Source: Bradyrhizobium acaciae (GTDB lineage Bacteria > Pseudomonadota > Alphaproteobacteria > Rhizobiales > Xanthobacteraceae). Taken from it: a DNA stretch of 64,000 nucleotides. Both the position numbers and the translations under genes were made by a program. The stretch is from NCBI RefSeq assembly GCF_020889785.1, contig NZ_JACMYK010000013.1:1-64000 (forward strand), given 5' to 3'. The notes beneath the pieces are model-generated. The model was not told the DNA's origin and made no database searches. It saw only the letters and a list, made by a program, of their open reading frames with translations. Positions 26,033 to 34,555 of the stretch are shown here, one piece after another (the first letter of the stretch is position 1; the number at the start of each line of letters is the position of its first letter).

Positions 26033-27457
26033 TCAGCCCCGACGCCGCTCCCTGTCCTGCCAGAATTCCTGGTCGCGTTGCTCCCGCTCAAGGCGTGCTG
26101 TTTCGATCGCCTCCTCGACGCGCTGCAACCGACCCGCCTCTCGCTGCCTCCCTCCGTCATGATCCGGCTCGGACCGCGGCTTCTCGCGTTGGACGGGTTT
26201 TCCACCGAAGAACCCATCGAACAGGCGCTCACCCAATTCTGCGACGCCCACAATGAATGTCGCCCCGATCTCGCCGATGCTGTTGGCGAGCATAACCGTG
26301 CCGTATGACAGATGCAGTTTTTGACGCGAAACCTCTTCTGCCGCTGGTTTGGCTTCATCAATTGTCGCTTCGTTTTGATTTGCCGGCGTTGTCTCTTCTG
26401 GCGGCTGCTGTTCTGCCGAGTTTGCGCCGACGCGTTGCAACAGATCGTAAGAGCGGCGTCCATCAGATTGCGCTCGCGCCAATTCCTGCCTGTCGCTCCG
26501 ATGTTCGGCGAGAAGTTGCTGGTATTCTTCCTTCCGTATCTCGCGAAGCATGCCGAAGGCTTCGGTCGTCGTCTTCTCTAGCGTCTCCTTCTGGAGGTCG
26601 ACTAAGGTCGTTTTCCAGTTGACGAGGGTTTCACCATCGATGCCGGCGCGAACGGCGGCGTAGTAGTTGCCCCAATCCTCGCGGAACTTCTCCCGTACTT
26701 CGCGATAGACCTCCGTACGCAACTCCTTATAGGCCGCTTTGCTCTCGGCGAAGAACGCTTCGCGCTCCTTGCGCTGGTCATCTTTAAGAATATGCCATTC
26801 GCGGCTATCGAGCATGTGTTCGCGATCGCCGCGCTTGAAGTAGTTTTCTTCCAACCGCTCGAGGCTCGCCTTTTCATCCTCGACGTATTTCGACTCCGCT
26901 TCACGGAGCTGGCGCCAGGTCTCCCGCGAGGGCGCGGGCGTGCGTTCGGACGGATCACGCTCGCGATCCTCACAGTAAATCTTGCCGCGGTCGCGTTCGT
27001 ACTCGTTCGCCCAATCCGACGCTCGATTGCGCTCGAAATTGTCATTCAGCGCCCTGCCCGTTTCAGGATGGATTCGGTTGAGTTCTATGTGAACATGCCT
27101 GTGCGCCTTGTCCTGATGCGCTACCAGAAGGGCCTGATGCTCGTCCCAGCCCATCCGCTTCAAGAACTGCTCCGCGGCCTCAATCATATCTTCCCGTGTT
27201 GGCTGCTCGGACGGGTGCCAATTAAGGGAGATGTGTTTGACTGGCTTATCCACCACGGTCCCGCCCGCATGGACGCCCGCTTGCTCCTTCAGGTATTCGG
27301 CTTGGCTCGCCGTGATGTAGAGCTCATTCACAACCGATTTAACGTCGTCATTCGCGCAGTTCAGCGAGTGGGTCCAAGCAACCCGGTCCTCATGATTGAT
27401 GAGGTAGTTGGTCAGGCCCTTGAATGACGAGCCCGCCTTCTGGATTTTGACAATCAT
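26033..27457 (-). CDS. MobA/VirD2-type relaxase
   Basis: A 474-aa DNA relaxase that would nick oriT and lead the strand into a recipient. The N-terminal relaxase domain (about residues 1-160) has IVKIQKAGSSFKGLTNYLINHE (Tyr candidate), the KHISLNWHPSEQPT strand and the metal-binding histidine motif HQDKAHRHVHIELNRIHPETG, as in MOBP/MOBQ relaxases. A long charged, helical C-terminal region follows (many Glu/Arg, about 170-470). The ATG at 27457 overlaps the stop of the MobC-like gene by 4 bp. The MOB class was not determined. Confidence 0.88.
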   Translation of the reverse strand: MIVKIQKAGSSFKGLTNYLINHEDRVAWTHSLNCANDDVKSVVNELYITASQAEYLKEQAGVHAGGTVVDKPVKHISLNWHPSEQPTREDMIEAAEQFLKRMGWDEHQALLVAHQDKAHRHVHIELNRIHPETGRALNDNFERNRASDWANEYERDRGKIYCEDRERDPSERTPAPSRETWRQLREAESKYVEDEKASLERLEENYFKRGDREHMLDSREWHILKDDQRKEREAFFAESKAAYKELRTEVYREVREKFREDWGNYYAAVRAGIDGETLVNWKTTLVDLQKETLEKTTTEAFGMLREIRKEEYQQLLAEHRSDRQELARAQSDGRRSYDLLQRVGANSAEQQPPEETTPANQNEATIDEAKPAAEEVSRQKLHLSYGTVMLANSIGEIGATFIVGVAELGERLFDGFFGGKPVQREKPRSEPDHDGGRQREAGRLQRVEEAIETARLEREQRDQEFWQDRERRRG

Positions 27458-27792
27458 GACTGGCCGGTCCTGTTGATCGCCTCCCGGATACGCTGCAGGA
27501 GGGCTTCGAGGCTCGCCGGGGGCGGGGTCCGGGTCGAGTGGCAAAGGCGCACGAGTTGGTTGAGGTTGTTGCCGAGCCGCCGCAACTCAGCGAACAGCCC
27601 GTCGTCCATCCGCCGCGATGCCGAAGCCGGCACGATGGGTTGCGATGCACCACCCAGGAGCCGCCAACGCGCGTAGTCGACCATCCGCATGCTGGAGGCC
27701 CGCGCGCGCCAGTAGACTTCCGCAAACTCTTCCGTCGTAAGCCCGACGTTGAGTTGCTGGTCTCGTTTATTCTCAGATCGCGGTCGTGCCAC
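27454..27792 (-). CDS. MobC-like relaxosome accessory protein
   Basis: A 112-aa basic protein. The N-terminus (RPRSENKRDQQLNVGLTTEEFAEVYWRARASSMRMVDYARWRLLGG) resembles the ribbon-helix-helix DNA-binding part of MobC proteins. The C-terminal half (DDGLFAELRRLGNNLNQLVRLCHSTRTPPPASLEALLQRIREAI) matches the conserved MobC 'GNNLNQL' segment. It would bind oriT and assist the relaxase. A GTG at 27792 with AAAGGG upstream was chosen as start. It overlaps the relaxase start by 4 bp and is divergent from the coupling protein gene. Confidence 0.85.
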   Translation of the reverse strand: MARPRSENKRDQQLNVGLTTEEFAEVYWRARASSMRMVDYARWRLLGGASQPIVPASASRRMDDGLFAELRRLGNNLNQLVRLCHSTRTPPPASLEALLQRIREAINRTGQS

Positions 27793-27834
27793 GAGTATCC
27801 CTTTCAGCTGAGCGCATGCGTCCCCAGGGAGTTT

Positions 27835-27892
27835 GAGGGGGCATCTCTGCCGCCCCCTCAACCAGAGTTTCGGCTAGCCGAAACACATCTGG
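27835..27892. other. Candidate origin of transfer (oriT) hairpins
   Basis: Two inverted repeats lie directly upstream of mobC. GAGGGGGC (27835-27842) pairs with GCCCCCTC (27852-27859). The palindrome GTTTCGGCTAGCCGAAAC (27867-27884) is flanked by CCAGA (27862-27866) pairing with TCTGG (27888-27892), and an AT-rich run follows. Position next to relaxosome genes, plus hairpins and AT-rich flank, is the usual layout of an oriT. The nick site cannot be assigned. The region from there to 28090 holds no gene. Confidence 0.5.
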
Positions 27893-28090
27893 CTGCTCTT
27901 TTATTTTTTCTAATTCTCAATCTACCGGAATTGCATCGCGCTCAGAATTCCAAACTCCCGGACAATCAATAATCGTTCGAAAGAATGACGGCGCGTGCCA
28001 ACCCATCCTTACCATCCCTTTGCGACTGCAACCGTTGTCGATCGTTGCCAAGGATTCCTCTCGCCCCTCTTTCGCGCGCGCGTGAACCTC

Positions 28091-28110
28091 GTTGCGTGAC
28101 TTCACGTAAC
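28091..28110. promoter_or_regulatory. Inverted repeat upstream of the coupling-protein gene
   Basis: GTTGCGTGA-CT-TCACGTAAC is a 9-bp inverted repeat with one mismatch and a 2-nt spacer, ending 13 bp before the ATG at 28124. A repressor bound here would cover the ribosome-binding or promoter region. It is a candidate operator for control of transfer genes. Confidence 0.4.
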
Positions 28111-28123
28111 CAAGGGGAATGCG

Positions 28124-29767
28124 ATGCCTGATTTTCTGGTGGTGTTGATTGTCTTCGCCTTCATCGGCGCGCTGGTCTGGGCGCATGGCTGGCCTCAAAC
28201 CGAGACTCCGCCGCTCCCGCCAACGGCTCCCCCGCCCGAGCCGCCTTCCGATCCGATGAGTCCTGGCTATGGGTTGGAGGACAAGACGTTCGGCGACGCG
28301 CGGATGGCGGATTTCTCGCTGCCGTCCGACGCCCCCTTGATGAAAGACGTGTTGTCCGGCAGAGACGGCGTCTATCTCGGCTCGGCGATGGGCAAATTCG
28401 ACCGTGACTGGATTTTTCATAGCCAGCACGGCCTCAACTACACCGGACCCCGCCACATGATGACCGTCGCGCCGACCCGTTCGGGCAAGGGTGCGTGCGC
28501 GATCATCCCGAACATTCTGACGATGAACCGCTCGCTCATCGTCACCGATCCCAAAGCGCAGAACGCTGCGGTGACGGCGGGATTCCGGAAGGCGGTCAGC
28601 AAGACCTTTCTCCTCAATCCCTTCAATGAGCTTGGGCTTGGCACCTCGCGGTTCAACCCGCTGGCCGTCTTGTCCATCGACGATCCGCATGTCTTTGCGA
28701 AAGTTGCAAGCCTGTCGGAATCCTTGATCATCACCGAGGGCAAGGACCCGCACTGGCCCGATAGCGCGCGCAATCTGGTTGCCGTCCTAATCCTCCATCT
28801 TCTCGCAACGCGCGGGAACAAGGCGACGCTGCCGCAGATCCGCGAATATCTTGGCTTGCCGCAGGCGGCCTTGATCAAGGAAATCGAGAAGATGATGCGC
28901 AGCCCCTACCCGTTCATCGGCGAGTTGGCGGGGCAGTTCCTCGACACCACCGATGAGATCAAGAACATCGTCTCCTCGGCCCGGACGCAAACCAAGTTCC
29001 TGAGCGATCCTGTGTTTTCCCATCCCGACACGGGCGTATTGACCGGCGATGATTTTCGTCTCGCCAACTTCAAAAAAGAAGTCTCAACGCTGTACCTGAT
29101 CCTGCCGGAGCAGCACATGGCGGCCTATGCGCGCTTCTTCCGTCTTATGATCGTCAGCGCACTCGATCAACTCATGGCCTCGCCCGGCGGCGGCAAGACC
29201 CTGTTCATCCTCGACGAGTTCAAGATGCTGGGCCATCTCAGCGCCATCGAGACCGCCTTTGGCCTTGCCGCCGGCTACAACGTGCAGCTTTGGCCGTTCC
29301 TGCAAAATCTCGGGCAGTTGCGGGACGTCTATGGTGACGCGTGGCACAGCTTCATGTCCGGCTGCGGCTTTACGCAGTTCTTCGCCCCCAACGACGATTT
29401 CACAGCGGAATTCATCTCCAAGCGGATCGGCGATTTCACGCAGTTCGTGGCGAACACGTCGACGGGCACTTCGGAGGGCTGGGGCGACAACACGGGCTTC
29501 AGCCATGGCTCGGGCGGCAAGCACCCGAATTTGCAGAACGGGCGCAGCAGCAATTCCGGCACGAGCAGCGGCGTGAGCTGGTCGAAGGTCGGCCTCCGCC
29601 TCGTAACGCCGCCAACCGTCATGGCGCTGCCGGAGGACAAGCAATACATCTTCCTGAATGGCCTCAAGTACCCGATCATGGCCTTCCGCCGACCGTATTG
29701 GCGGCTTCCCGGCGTCGCGGAATGCGCCGCGCCGGACCCGTTTCACCAAGGCGAAGCTGCGGAGTGA
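28124..29767 (+). CDS. VirD4/TraG-family type IV coupling protein
   Basis: A 547-aa membrane-anchored ATPase that would deliver the relaxase-DNA complex to a secretion channel. One N-terminal TM (FLVVLIVFAFIGALVWAHGW) is followed by a Pro-rich linker. Walker A is APTRSGKGACAI (about residues 121-132), Walker B is TLFILDEFKMLGHL (about 360), and the VirD4-typical FLQNLGQLRDVYGDAW and GCGFTQFFAPND follow. It is shorter than many VirD4 proteins (about 600-700 aa) and shows a single TM. GGGG lies 6 nt before the ATG. No VirB/Trb channel genes are in the window, so a helper system or genes outside are required. Confidence 0.9.
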   Translation: MPDFLVVLIVFAFIGALVWAHGWPQTETPPLPPTAPPPEPPSDPMSPGYGLEDKTFGDARMADFSLPSDAPLMKDVLSGRDGVYLGSAMGKFDRDWIFHSQHGLNYTGPRHMMTVAPTRSGKGACAIIPNILTMNRSLIVTDPKAQNAAVTAGFRKAVSKTFLLNPFNELGLGTSRFNPLAVLSIDDPHVFAKVASLSESLIITEGKDPHWPDSARNLVAVLILHLLATRGNKATLPQIREYLGLPQAALIKEIEKMMRSPYPFIGELAGQFLDTTDEIKNIVSSARTQTKFLSDPVFSHPDTGVLTGDDFRLANFKKEVSTLYLILPEQHMAAYARFFRLMIVSALDQLMASPGGGKTLFILDEFKMLGHLSAIETAFGLAAGYNVQLWPFLQNLGQLRDVYGDAWHSFMSGCGFTQFFAPNDDFTAEFISKRIGDFTQFVANTSTGTSEGWGDNTGFSHGSGGKHPNLQNGRSSNSGTSSGVSWSKVGLRLVTPPTVMALPEDKQYIFLNGLKYPIMAFRRPYWRLPGVAECAAPDPFHQGEAAE

Positions 29768-29774
29768 ACACGAA

Positions 29775-29802
29775 AAAGCCCCCGGCCGTGGCCGGGGGCT
29801 TT
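29775..29802. terminator. Strong bidirectional terminator hairpin
   Basis: AAAGCCCCCGGCC (29775-29787) pairs perfectly with GGCCGGGGGCTTT (29790-29802) around GT, between convergent genes (coupling protein and DUF736). A/T runs lie on both sides, so it can work in both directions. Confidence 0.85.
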
Positions 29803-29816
29803 GACGTTCCGGCGGA

Positions 29817-30152
29817 TTACTCCGCCTTCGCTTTCTTCTTCGGGCGAGTCCAGACCAGCGTCGCGCTGCCATCGCGATCCGGGAACAAGGCCGCGTTGAA
29901 CGGCGCGGAGAGAAGCGGGCCGTCCAGCGATACCGAGACGAAGTCCTGGCCGCGCTCGCTCGTGCGTTTCCACGCCGCGCCGAGCTCGATCGGACCGCCT
30001 TCGGTTTGCACCGTGACGCGGTAGTCCGGCTCCTTGTCGCCGTTCTTCTCGACGGGCGTGAAGGTCACGCCGCGCTTTTCGAAGCTCAAGGCCACGATGT
30101 CGCCCGTGTAGGTTTTCTTCTTGGAATCGAGGCTGAAGTTTCCGATGATCAT
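29817..30152 (-). CDS. DUF736 family protein
   Basis: A 111-aa protein matching DUF736: IGNFSLDSKKKTYTGDIVALSFEK at the N-terminus, then PDYRVTV..GGPIELGAAWKRTSERGQDFVSVSLDGP and FPDRDGSATLVWTRPKK. DUF736 proteins are typical of alphaproteobacterial plasmids and ICEs, often near transfer genes, and have no proven biochemical role. GGAG precedes the ATG at 30152. A shorter read of the leader avoids a non-family extension upstream. Confidence 0.88.
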   Translation of the reverse strand: MIIGNFSLDSKKKTYTGDIVALSFEKRGVTFTPVEKNGDKEPDYRVTVQTEGGPIELGAAWKRTSERGQDFVSVSLDGPLLSAPFNAALFPDRDGSATLVWTRPKKKAKAE

Positions 30153-30453
30153 GAGTGTTCTCCTTTTCAAGTTACGGGACCGCCACCATGGCGATCAAGT
30201 TGCCCTGATCCCGCAGCCGGGGCCGAACGCCAAACGGCAAGAAAAAAATGGAGCGAAGCCGAACATTTTTTTCTCTGCGTTCCTAGCAGGCGCGCGTAGC
30301 GCGTGGCGTTCACCGGCTGCATCATGGGCAACGACGATAAATCGCCATGGCGGCACGTCCCGTTGAAAAGGCCGGTCATGTTCGGGAATGAAGAGGCGAT
30401 TCCGGGAAGTACGGCACGGCAAACATCAGCGCCTAGGAAAAGTGGCGAAAACT
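30153..30453. other. Intergenic region with one A/T-flanked inverted repeat
   Basis: No gene is supported in these 301 bp. AAAAAAATG (30242-30250) and CATTTTTTT (30264-30272) form an inverted repeat that could act as a weak terminator for the zincin gene at 30454-31197 read on the minus strand. Confidence 0.4.
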
Positions 30454-31197
30454 TCACACCCGCCAGACAGGGCGCATGGTGCCGGGTCGCGGTGCGGTGC
30501 CAAACTTTGCGATCAACGGGGCTAGGCGCTCCCGCACGGCGGGGTCGGCGACGATGATCGGCTTGCGTATCGGAGCGCGCGGGCGCGGTGGGCTTGGTTT
30601 GACCGGCTTCGGCGGCGCTGGCGGATTCGGCGTTGAAGTGGTTTGCGGGCGGGGATGCGGCACCGGAAGAGGCGCGGGCACGGGTTCAGGCGGCAGCGGA
30701 AAATTCTCGGCTAGGAGCTTTTCGGCCCACGGCGAAAGCACGTGATACGGGACCGCCTCGCTTTGCAGCAGGTGCATATAGACGACGGCGGTTCGCCCAT
30801 CGTGCATGGCGGCGCGGATCAAGGCCGGGTCGTCCTTTATGATCTCGTAAAATTTCTTCCCATAAGCGAAGCTACTATCCAGCGCGCCCAAGACACCAAA
30901 CCGGAAGGACAAATGGATTTCGGCGGTGACCGCTACGATCTCTTCCCGAGCCTGCCCCCTGCTTCCGGCTGGTTGCCCCAAGACACGGTCAAGGCGGGTC
31001 GCATGCCCGGTCCAATGGGCATGTTCATGGAATAGGACCGAATAATAAAAATCGCTGCTGACCTTGCCCTGCGGGAATAGCTGAATGTGATCGGTACCCG
31101 AGAAATAATGTGCCTTGTCCCCATCCTTGTGAACGATACGGGCACTAAGTCGAGAGAAAAAGGCATCGATATTGGGTCGAGGGATAAAGGTCGGCAT
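30454..31197 (-). CDS. ArdC/PolyVal-type zincin metallopeptidase, short form
   Basis: A 247-aa protein whose first 150 residues match the metallopeptidase half of ArdC-type antirestriction proteins: ARIVHKDGDKAHYFSGTDHIQLFPQG, then VLFHEHAHWTGHATRLDR with the zinc-binding HExxH (HEHAH), then EEIVAVTAEI with the downstream Glu. The N-terminal single-stranded-DNA-binding domain of ArdC is absent. A Pro-rich linker (residues about 165-205) and a short C-terminal basic segment follow. ATG at 31197 is used; the Shine-Dalgarno is weak. Such proteases are thought to act in the recipient against host restriction. It is a partial paralogue of the protein at 33283-34200. Confidence 0.8.
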   Translation of the reverse strand: MPTFIPRPNIDAFFSRLSARIVHKDGDKAHYFSGTDHIQLFPQGKVSSDFYYSVLFHEHAHWTGHATRLDRVLGQPAGSRGQAREEIVAVTAEIHLSFRFGVLGALDSSFAYGKKFYEIIKDDPALIRAAMHDGRTAVVYMHLLQSEAVPYHVLSPWAEKLLAENFPLPPEPVPAPLPVPHPRPQTTSTPNPPAPPKPVKPSPPRPRAPIRKPIIVADPAVRERLAPLIAKFGTAPRPGTMRPVWRV

Positions 31198-31343
31198 GGA
31201 TGGGCTCACAACTGGTTGCGAGCAATTCAAACCTCGATTGGGTTGCGGCGCGACCGCCCCTTGCCCAATCTCTCCAACCCTTCCCAGACATTCCCGCGCA
31301 AAAAAGACCGAAGCCGCCCCGGTGGGCGGCTTCGGCGCGCGGC

Positions 31344-33209
31344 CTATTCGGCGGCTTCCTGTAACGGTACTTCGCGGGGCTTCAGCACGGACGGCAACCA
31401 GCCCTTACCCCTGAGCCTTGTTGCTGCCGCCTCCGCCATGGCCTGTTTCTTGAGCCCCGCGATGTTGTCGGCAGCTTCGACGGATGCGCCTTCGCGCACT
31501 GCTTCAAGAATGCGCTCCTTGGAAACCCGCCCGAGGTAGTTTTCGGGGGTGGGCTCCCATGCAGCCGCCATATCGAACCCGATGGCGGCGGCAACCGCAT
31601 CGCCGTTGTGACGCCGCCGCTGCTTGGGAAGCTGGATCGTGTCGAGCGCAAGCGAGGCGCAATGCGCTAGGAGGTCGATCTGCTCGGCGAGCGACAACGT
31701 GCCGAGGAACTCCCAAAGCGTGTTCGCCTCTTCGGGAAGACGCTTCGCCCAACCCTCATGCCGCGCCTGCACTTCAAGTTCTGCCGGGGTCGCTGCAATC
31801 GCCTTCGCTTGGGCATGCGGGTAGACCTCGCGCAGGCTGATGCGCAAGCACGATGTCTGGCCGATGTGAAAGAACGCCTGTTCGGTCAGCGCGTGCACCA
31901 CCGCGCGCAAGGCAATAGCGGAGTGCTGGGCAAAGGCATTGCGGAGCGCCGCCGTTTGGTAGGCGGTAAGTTCCGCCACCAGACTTTCCGGGATCGGCGC
32001 AGGACCTTCGCTTTTTGTCTTCGCAACCGTGCGCGTGGACTTGGTATCGTCCTCGGGCCTCAGGAAACCGCGCTGGATCGATAGCTCGCCCTCCTCTCCG
32101 ATGGAGAGGATCGCCCCGCCCCGCGCGATGTCGGCAGGATAGAAAGCATCCTCGCCGCGCAAAGCCGCGATTTCCCCTTCGATGCGGTCGAACTCGGGGT
32201 AACTATCCTCGTCCTCGCTGTCGAGGTTGTCGTATTGCGCTTCAAGGGCGTCGATCTGCTGTTGCACTTCCTCCGAGACCTCGGGCGCTTCGGGGTAGAC
32301 GCGGCGCATGTCCGAGACGGCGGCATAATCGAACTCGGGCATGATCTCGACCCACTTCCAGCCTTCCGCCCGGACGGCTTCGGCACCGGCTTCCAGCTTG
32401 TCGCGGGCGAGCCGCTGGAGCAGAGCCGCGTCGGTAAAAAACCCTTCGTGTTCGTCGTCAAACAGGTCGCGGCTGATTGCGCCACCCGCTGCCTGATACG
32501 CTTCCACCCCGACGAAACGCGCGCGGGGATCGGTGGCGGCGACATGCTCACCCTTCACAAGCTCAAGGATATCGTCGCGCTCGCAATCGCCGCCGAGTTC
32601 GTCCCAGACACGCTCCTGCAGGGCGTGATCGTCCGTGAACGCAAACGCGCTGAGTTGCTCAAGATCGAGTTGCTCCTCGCGGTAGGCTTGCATCAGGACC
32701 GGGCTGATCACGGCAAGCTTGAGGCGCTGCCTGACCACGGCGGGCGTCACGCCGAACCGGGCGGCGATGTCGTCGGCGTTCATGCCTTCCTTGGTGTGAA
32801 GGTCAAAGAACGCCTCGAACTGGTCAGCCGGGTGCATCGGCGTGCGGATGGCGTTCTCCGCAAGCGAGATTTCCGTGGCGTTGTGCTCGGTATCGATGAC
32901 GCAACGCACGGGCGCGTCCTTCGCGATCTCCTTGCGCTTGGCGCGAAGAAGCTGCGCAAGCCGCCTCCCCTCGCCGATAGTGACGAGATAAGAGCCGGTG
33001 GGCTTGCCGTCCTTTATTTCCGGTTCGACCACGGGGCTTTGCAGCATGCCGTTGGCGGCAATGCTGGCGGCGAGCGCCTCGATGTCGGCGGCGGGATGCG
33101 GCACCTTGCGGACATTGCGCGGCGACTTCTTGAGCTTGTTAAGCGGAATGTCGAGGACGGTGCCGCTTGCAGGAATCGTGATGGTCTTGGTGTTGTTCTT
33201 CTTGGTCAT
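31344..33209 (-). CDS. Large ParB/RepB-type partition or transcription-like protein
   Basis: A 621-aa protein. The ParB/Srx CTPase-like domain is at about residues 20-120 (IPLNKLKKSPRNVRK..GMLQSPVVEPE..GSYLVTIGEGRRLAQLL), followed by a KorB/ParB HTH (MNADDIAARFGVTPAVVRQRLKLAVISPVLMQAYREEQLDLEQL). A long acidic coiled-coil middle (DALEAQYDNLDSEDEDSYPEFDRIEGEIAALRGED) and a C-terminal domain follow. It is far larger than ordinary ParB and has no ParA partner beside it, as is usual for this plasmid/ICE-associated subfamily. GGAG lies 6 nt before the ATG at 33209. A role in copy stability or gene control is inferred. Confidence 0.85.
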   Translation of the reverse strand: MTKKNNTKTITIPASGTVLDIPLNKLKKSPRNVRKVPHPAADIEALAASIAANGMLQSPVVEPEIKDGKPTGSYLVTIGEGRRLAQLLRAKRKEIAKDAPVRCVIDTEHNATEISLAENAIRTPMHPADQFEAFFDLHTKEGMNADDIAARFGVTPAVVRQRLKLAVISPVLMQAYREEQLDLEQLSAFAFTDDHALQERVWDELGGDCERDDILELVKGEHVAATDPRARFVGVEAYQAAGGAISRDLFDDEHEGFFTDAALLQRLARDKLEAGAEAVRAEGWKWVEIMPEFDYAAVSDMRRVYPEAPEVSEEVQQQIDALEAQYDNLDSEDEDSYPEFDRIEGEIAALRGEDAFYPADIARGGAILSIGEEGELSIQRGFLRPEDDTKSTRTVAKTKSEGPAPIPESLVAELTAYQTAALRNAFAQHSAIALRAVVHALTEQAFFHIGQTSCLRISLREVYPHAQAKAIAATPAELEVQARHEGWAKRLPEEANTLWEFLGTLSLAEQIDLLAHCASLALDTIQLPKQRRRHNGDAVAAAIGFDMAAAWEPTPENYLGRVSKERILEAVREGASVEAADNIAGLKKQAMAEAAATRLRGKGWLPSVLKPREVPLQEAAE

Positions 33210-33282
33210 GATGTTCTCCATAGAGATATGAGTTGGTTTCGTTTGAATTGTTGGTAAGCAGCGGACGCCGCGCGGGATGGGC

Positions 33283-34200
33283 TCATGCGGCCTCCTTTTC
33301 GGAGGCCGCGCCGGGCTGGCGGGCGTTGAGAAAATCGGCGGCGGCTTGCGCATGCGCGGCGGCAGTGAAGATCGCCCGCTTGTCCTCTTTGAGGACTTTC
33401 AGCCAGTGATCGATGTAACTGGCATGCTCGCCGCGAAGCACGGGGTTGAGGTCGAGCGTGGCGCATGTAAAGGCGCTGCCGAGTTCGGCAACCAGTTCCT
33501 CCATCGCATAGCCCGCATCGCCGAAGCGCTTGCGGCCAAGGTCGCGGTCAAGGCGCGAAGGGTGCCGCGTCCAGTGCGTGCATTCATGCGCAAGCGTGGC
33601 GTAATAGCTCTCGGCATCCTCGAATGCCTCGAACGGCGGCATCTGGATATGATCGGAGCCGATAGCGTAGTACGCATCCGCGCCCCCATGGCGGATATCC
33701 GCGCCAAGGGAGGCGAAATAGGTTTCGGCGCGCGCGATGCGGGGGACGGGATCGGCGACAGGCTCGGGCGTCACATAATAATGTGTAGGCAAGCCGTCGA
33801 TCTGCTCGGCATTGAACACCGAATACCCCTTCATGTAGTGGATTTCGGCGCTGTTCTCCTCGCCCGTGGCCTCATTTGTTTCGGTGCGCGTGATGGAATT
33901 GGCGTAGACGGTGAGGCTGGCGCGTTCGCCTTTGCGCACGGCACCGCCAAGGTCGAGGGCTTGCTTAAAGGTCATCCAGATCGGCGAGCGATAGCCCTTC
34001 GCAAGGGACGCCATCCAGAGCGCAAGGACATTCACGCCGCGATAGGGAATGCCGTTATGGCGCAGGGGAAAGAGTACCTTCCCCGCCATGTGGTCTGCGC
34101 TCCACGGCTTGCGCCATGGCCGGACGCCGCGTTCCAGTTCGGCGATAATTTGATCGGTGATGGCTTGATAAACGTCGCGGCGGTTTGGGGTTGTCTGCAT
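33283..34200 (-). CDS. ArdC-family antirestriction/zincin protein
   Basis: A 305-aa protein with both ArdC parts: an N-terminal ssDNA-binding domain (RRDVYQAITDQIIAELERGVRPWRKPW...YRGVNVLALWMA..SPIWMTFKQALDLGG) and a C-terminal zincin (ATLAHECTHWTRHPSRLDRDLG, HExxH as HECTH; EELVAELGSAFTCATL downstream Glu). ArdC proteins protect incoming single-stranded DNA from restriction and enter the recipient during conjugation. The ATG at 34200 has a GGGGG Shine-Dalgarno. It is followed by parB and preceded by DUF2958, a combination frequent on rhizobial plasmids. Confidence 0.9.
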   Translation of the reverse strand: MQTTPNRRDVYQAITDQIIAELERGVRPWRKPWSADHMAGKVLFPLRHNGIPYRGVNVLALWMASLAKGYRSPIWMTFKQALDLGGAVRKGERASLTVYANSITRTETNEATGEENSAEIHYMKGYSVFNAEQIDGLPTHYYVTPEPVADPVPRIARAETYFASLGADIRHGGADAYYAIGSDHIQMPPFEAFEDAESYYATLAHECTHWTRHPSRLDRDLGRKRFGDAGYAMEELVAELGSAFTCATLDLNPVLRGEHASYIDHWLKVLKEDKRAIFTAAAHAQAAADFLNARQPGAASEKEAA

Positions 34201-34210
34201 GGTCGCCCCC

Positions 34211-34555
34211 TTACGCGTTGATGCGCCCGAGGCGGCGCGCCTCGTCGGCATAGGCGGAGAGGGTTTTGTCGGCGGTAAAAGAAAGGTCTCGCTCGATACC
34301 GAGGCCGCGAAAGCGAAGGCTCTCCATTTCTTCGAGGCTCACATAGCCAAGTTCAGGGCAACCCATGCCGAGATCGCAAAGGCCGAAAGCGATATCGGGA
34401 TTTTCGGGATCAAGCTCGGTGAGCAGCCACGTTGCCGCGCCCCACGGGAAGAACAGCTTGACAGCGGGCTTGAAGTCGATGGTTTCTTCGCGTCCGGCGT
34501 TGGCCCTTCCGTTCGCGAGCAACGTCTCGCGGATTTCATCGGTAAGTAATTTCAT
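34211..34555 (-). CDS. DUF2958 domain protein
   Basis: A 114-aa protein: LLTDEIRETLLANG at the start, then PAVKLFFPWGAATWLLTELDPENPDIAFGLCDLGMGCPELGYVSLEEME, the DUF2958 core. It is common beside ardC and parB on plasmids and ICEs; its activity is unknown. AAGGAGG precedes the ATG at 34555, and only 10 bp separate it from the ardC start, so these genes form one operon. Confidence 0.88.
   Translation of the reverse strand: MKLLTDEIRETLLANGRANAGREETIDFKPAVKLFFPWGAATWLLTELDPENPDIAFGLCDLGMGCPELGYVSLEEMESLRFRGLGIERDLSFTADKTLSAYADEARRLGRINA

Noticed and set aside
25921..26463. Upstream 181 codons of the minus-strand frame ending at 25522
   Set aside because: They overlap the relaxase gene and read as Arg/Ser-rich noise; only the part from 25920 looks protein-like.
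32235..33257. 340-aa plus-strand frame opposite parB
   Set aside because: A shadow of the ParB gene without domain or ribosome-binding site.
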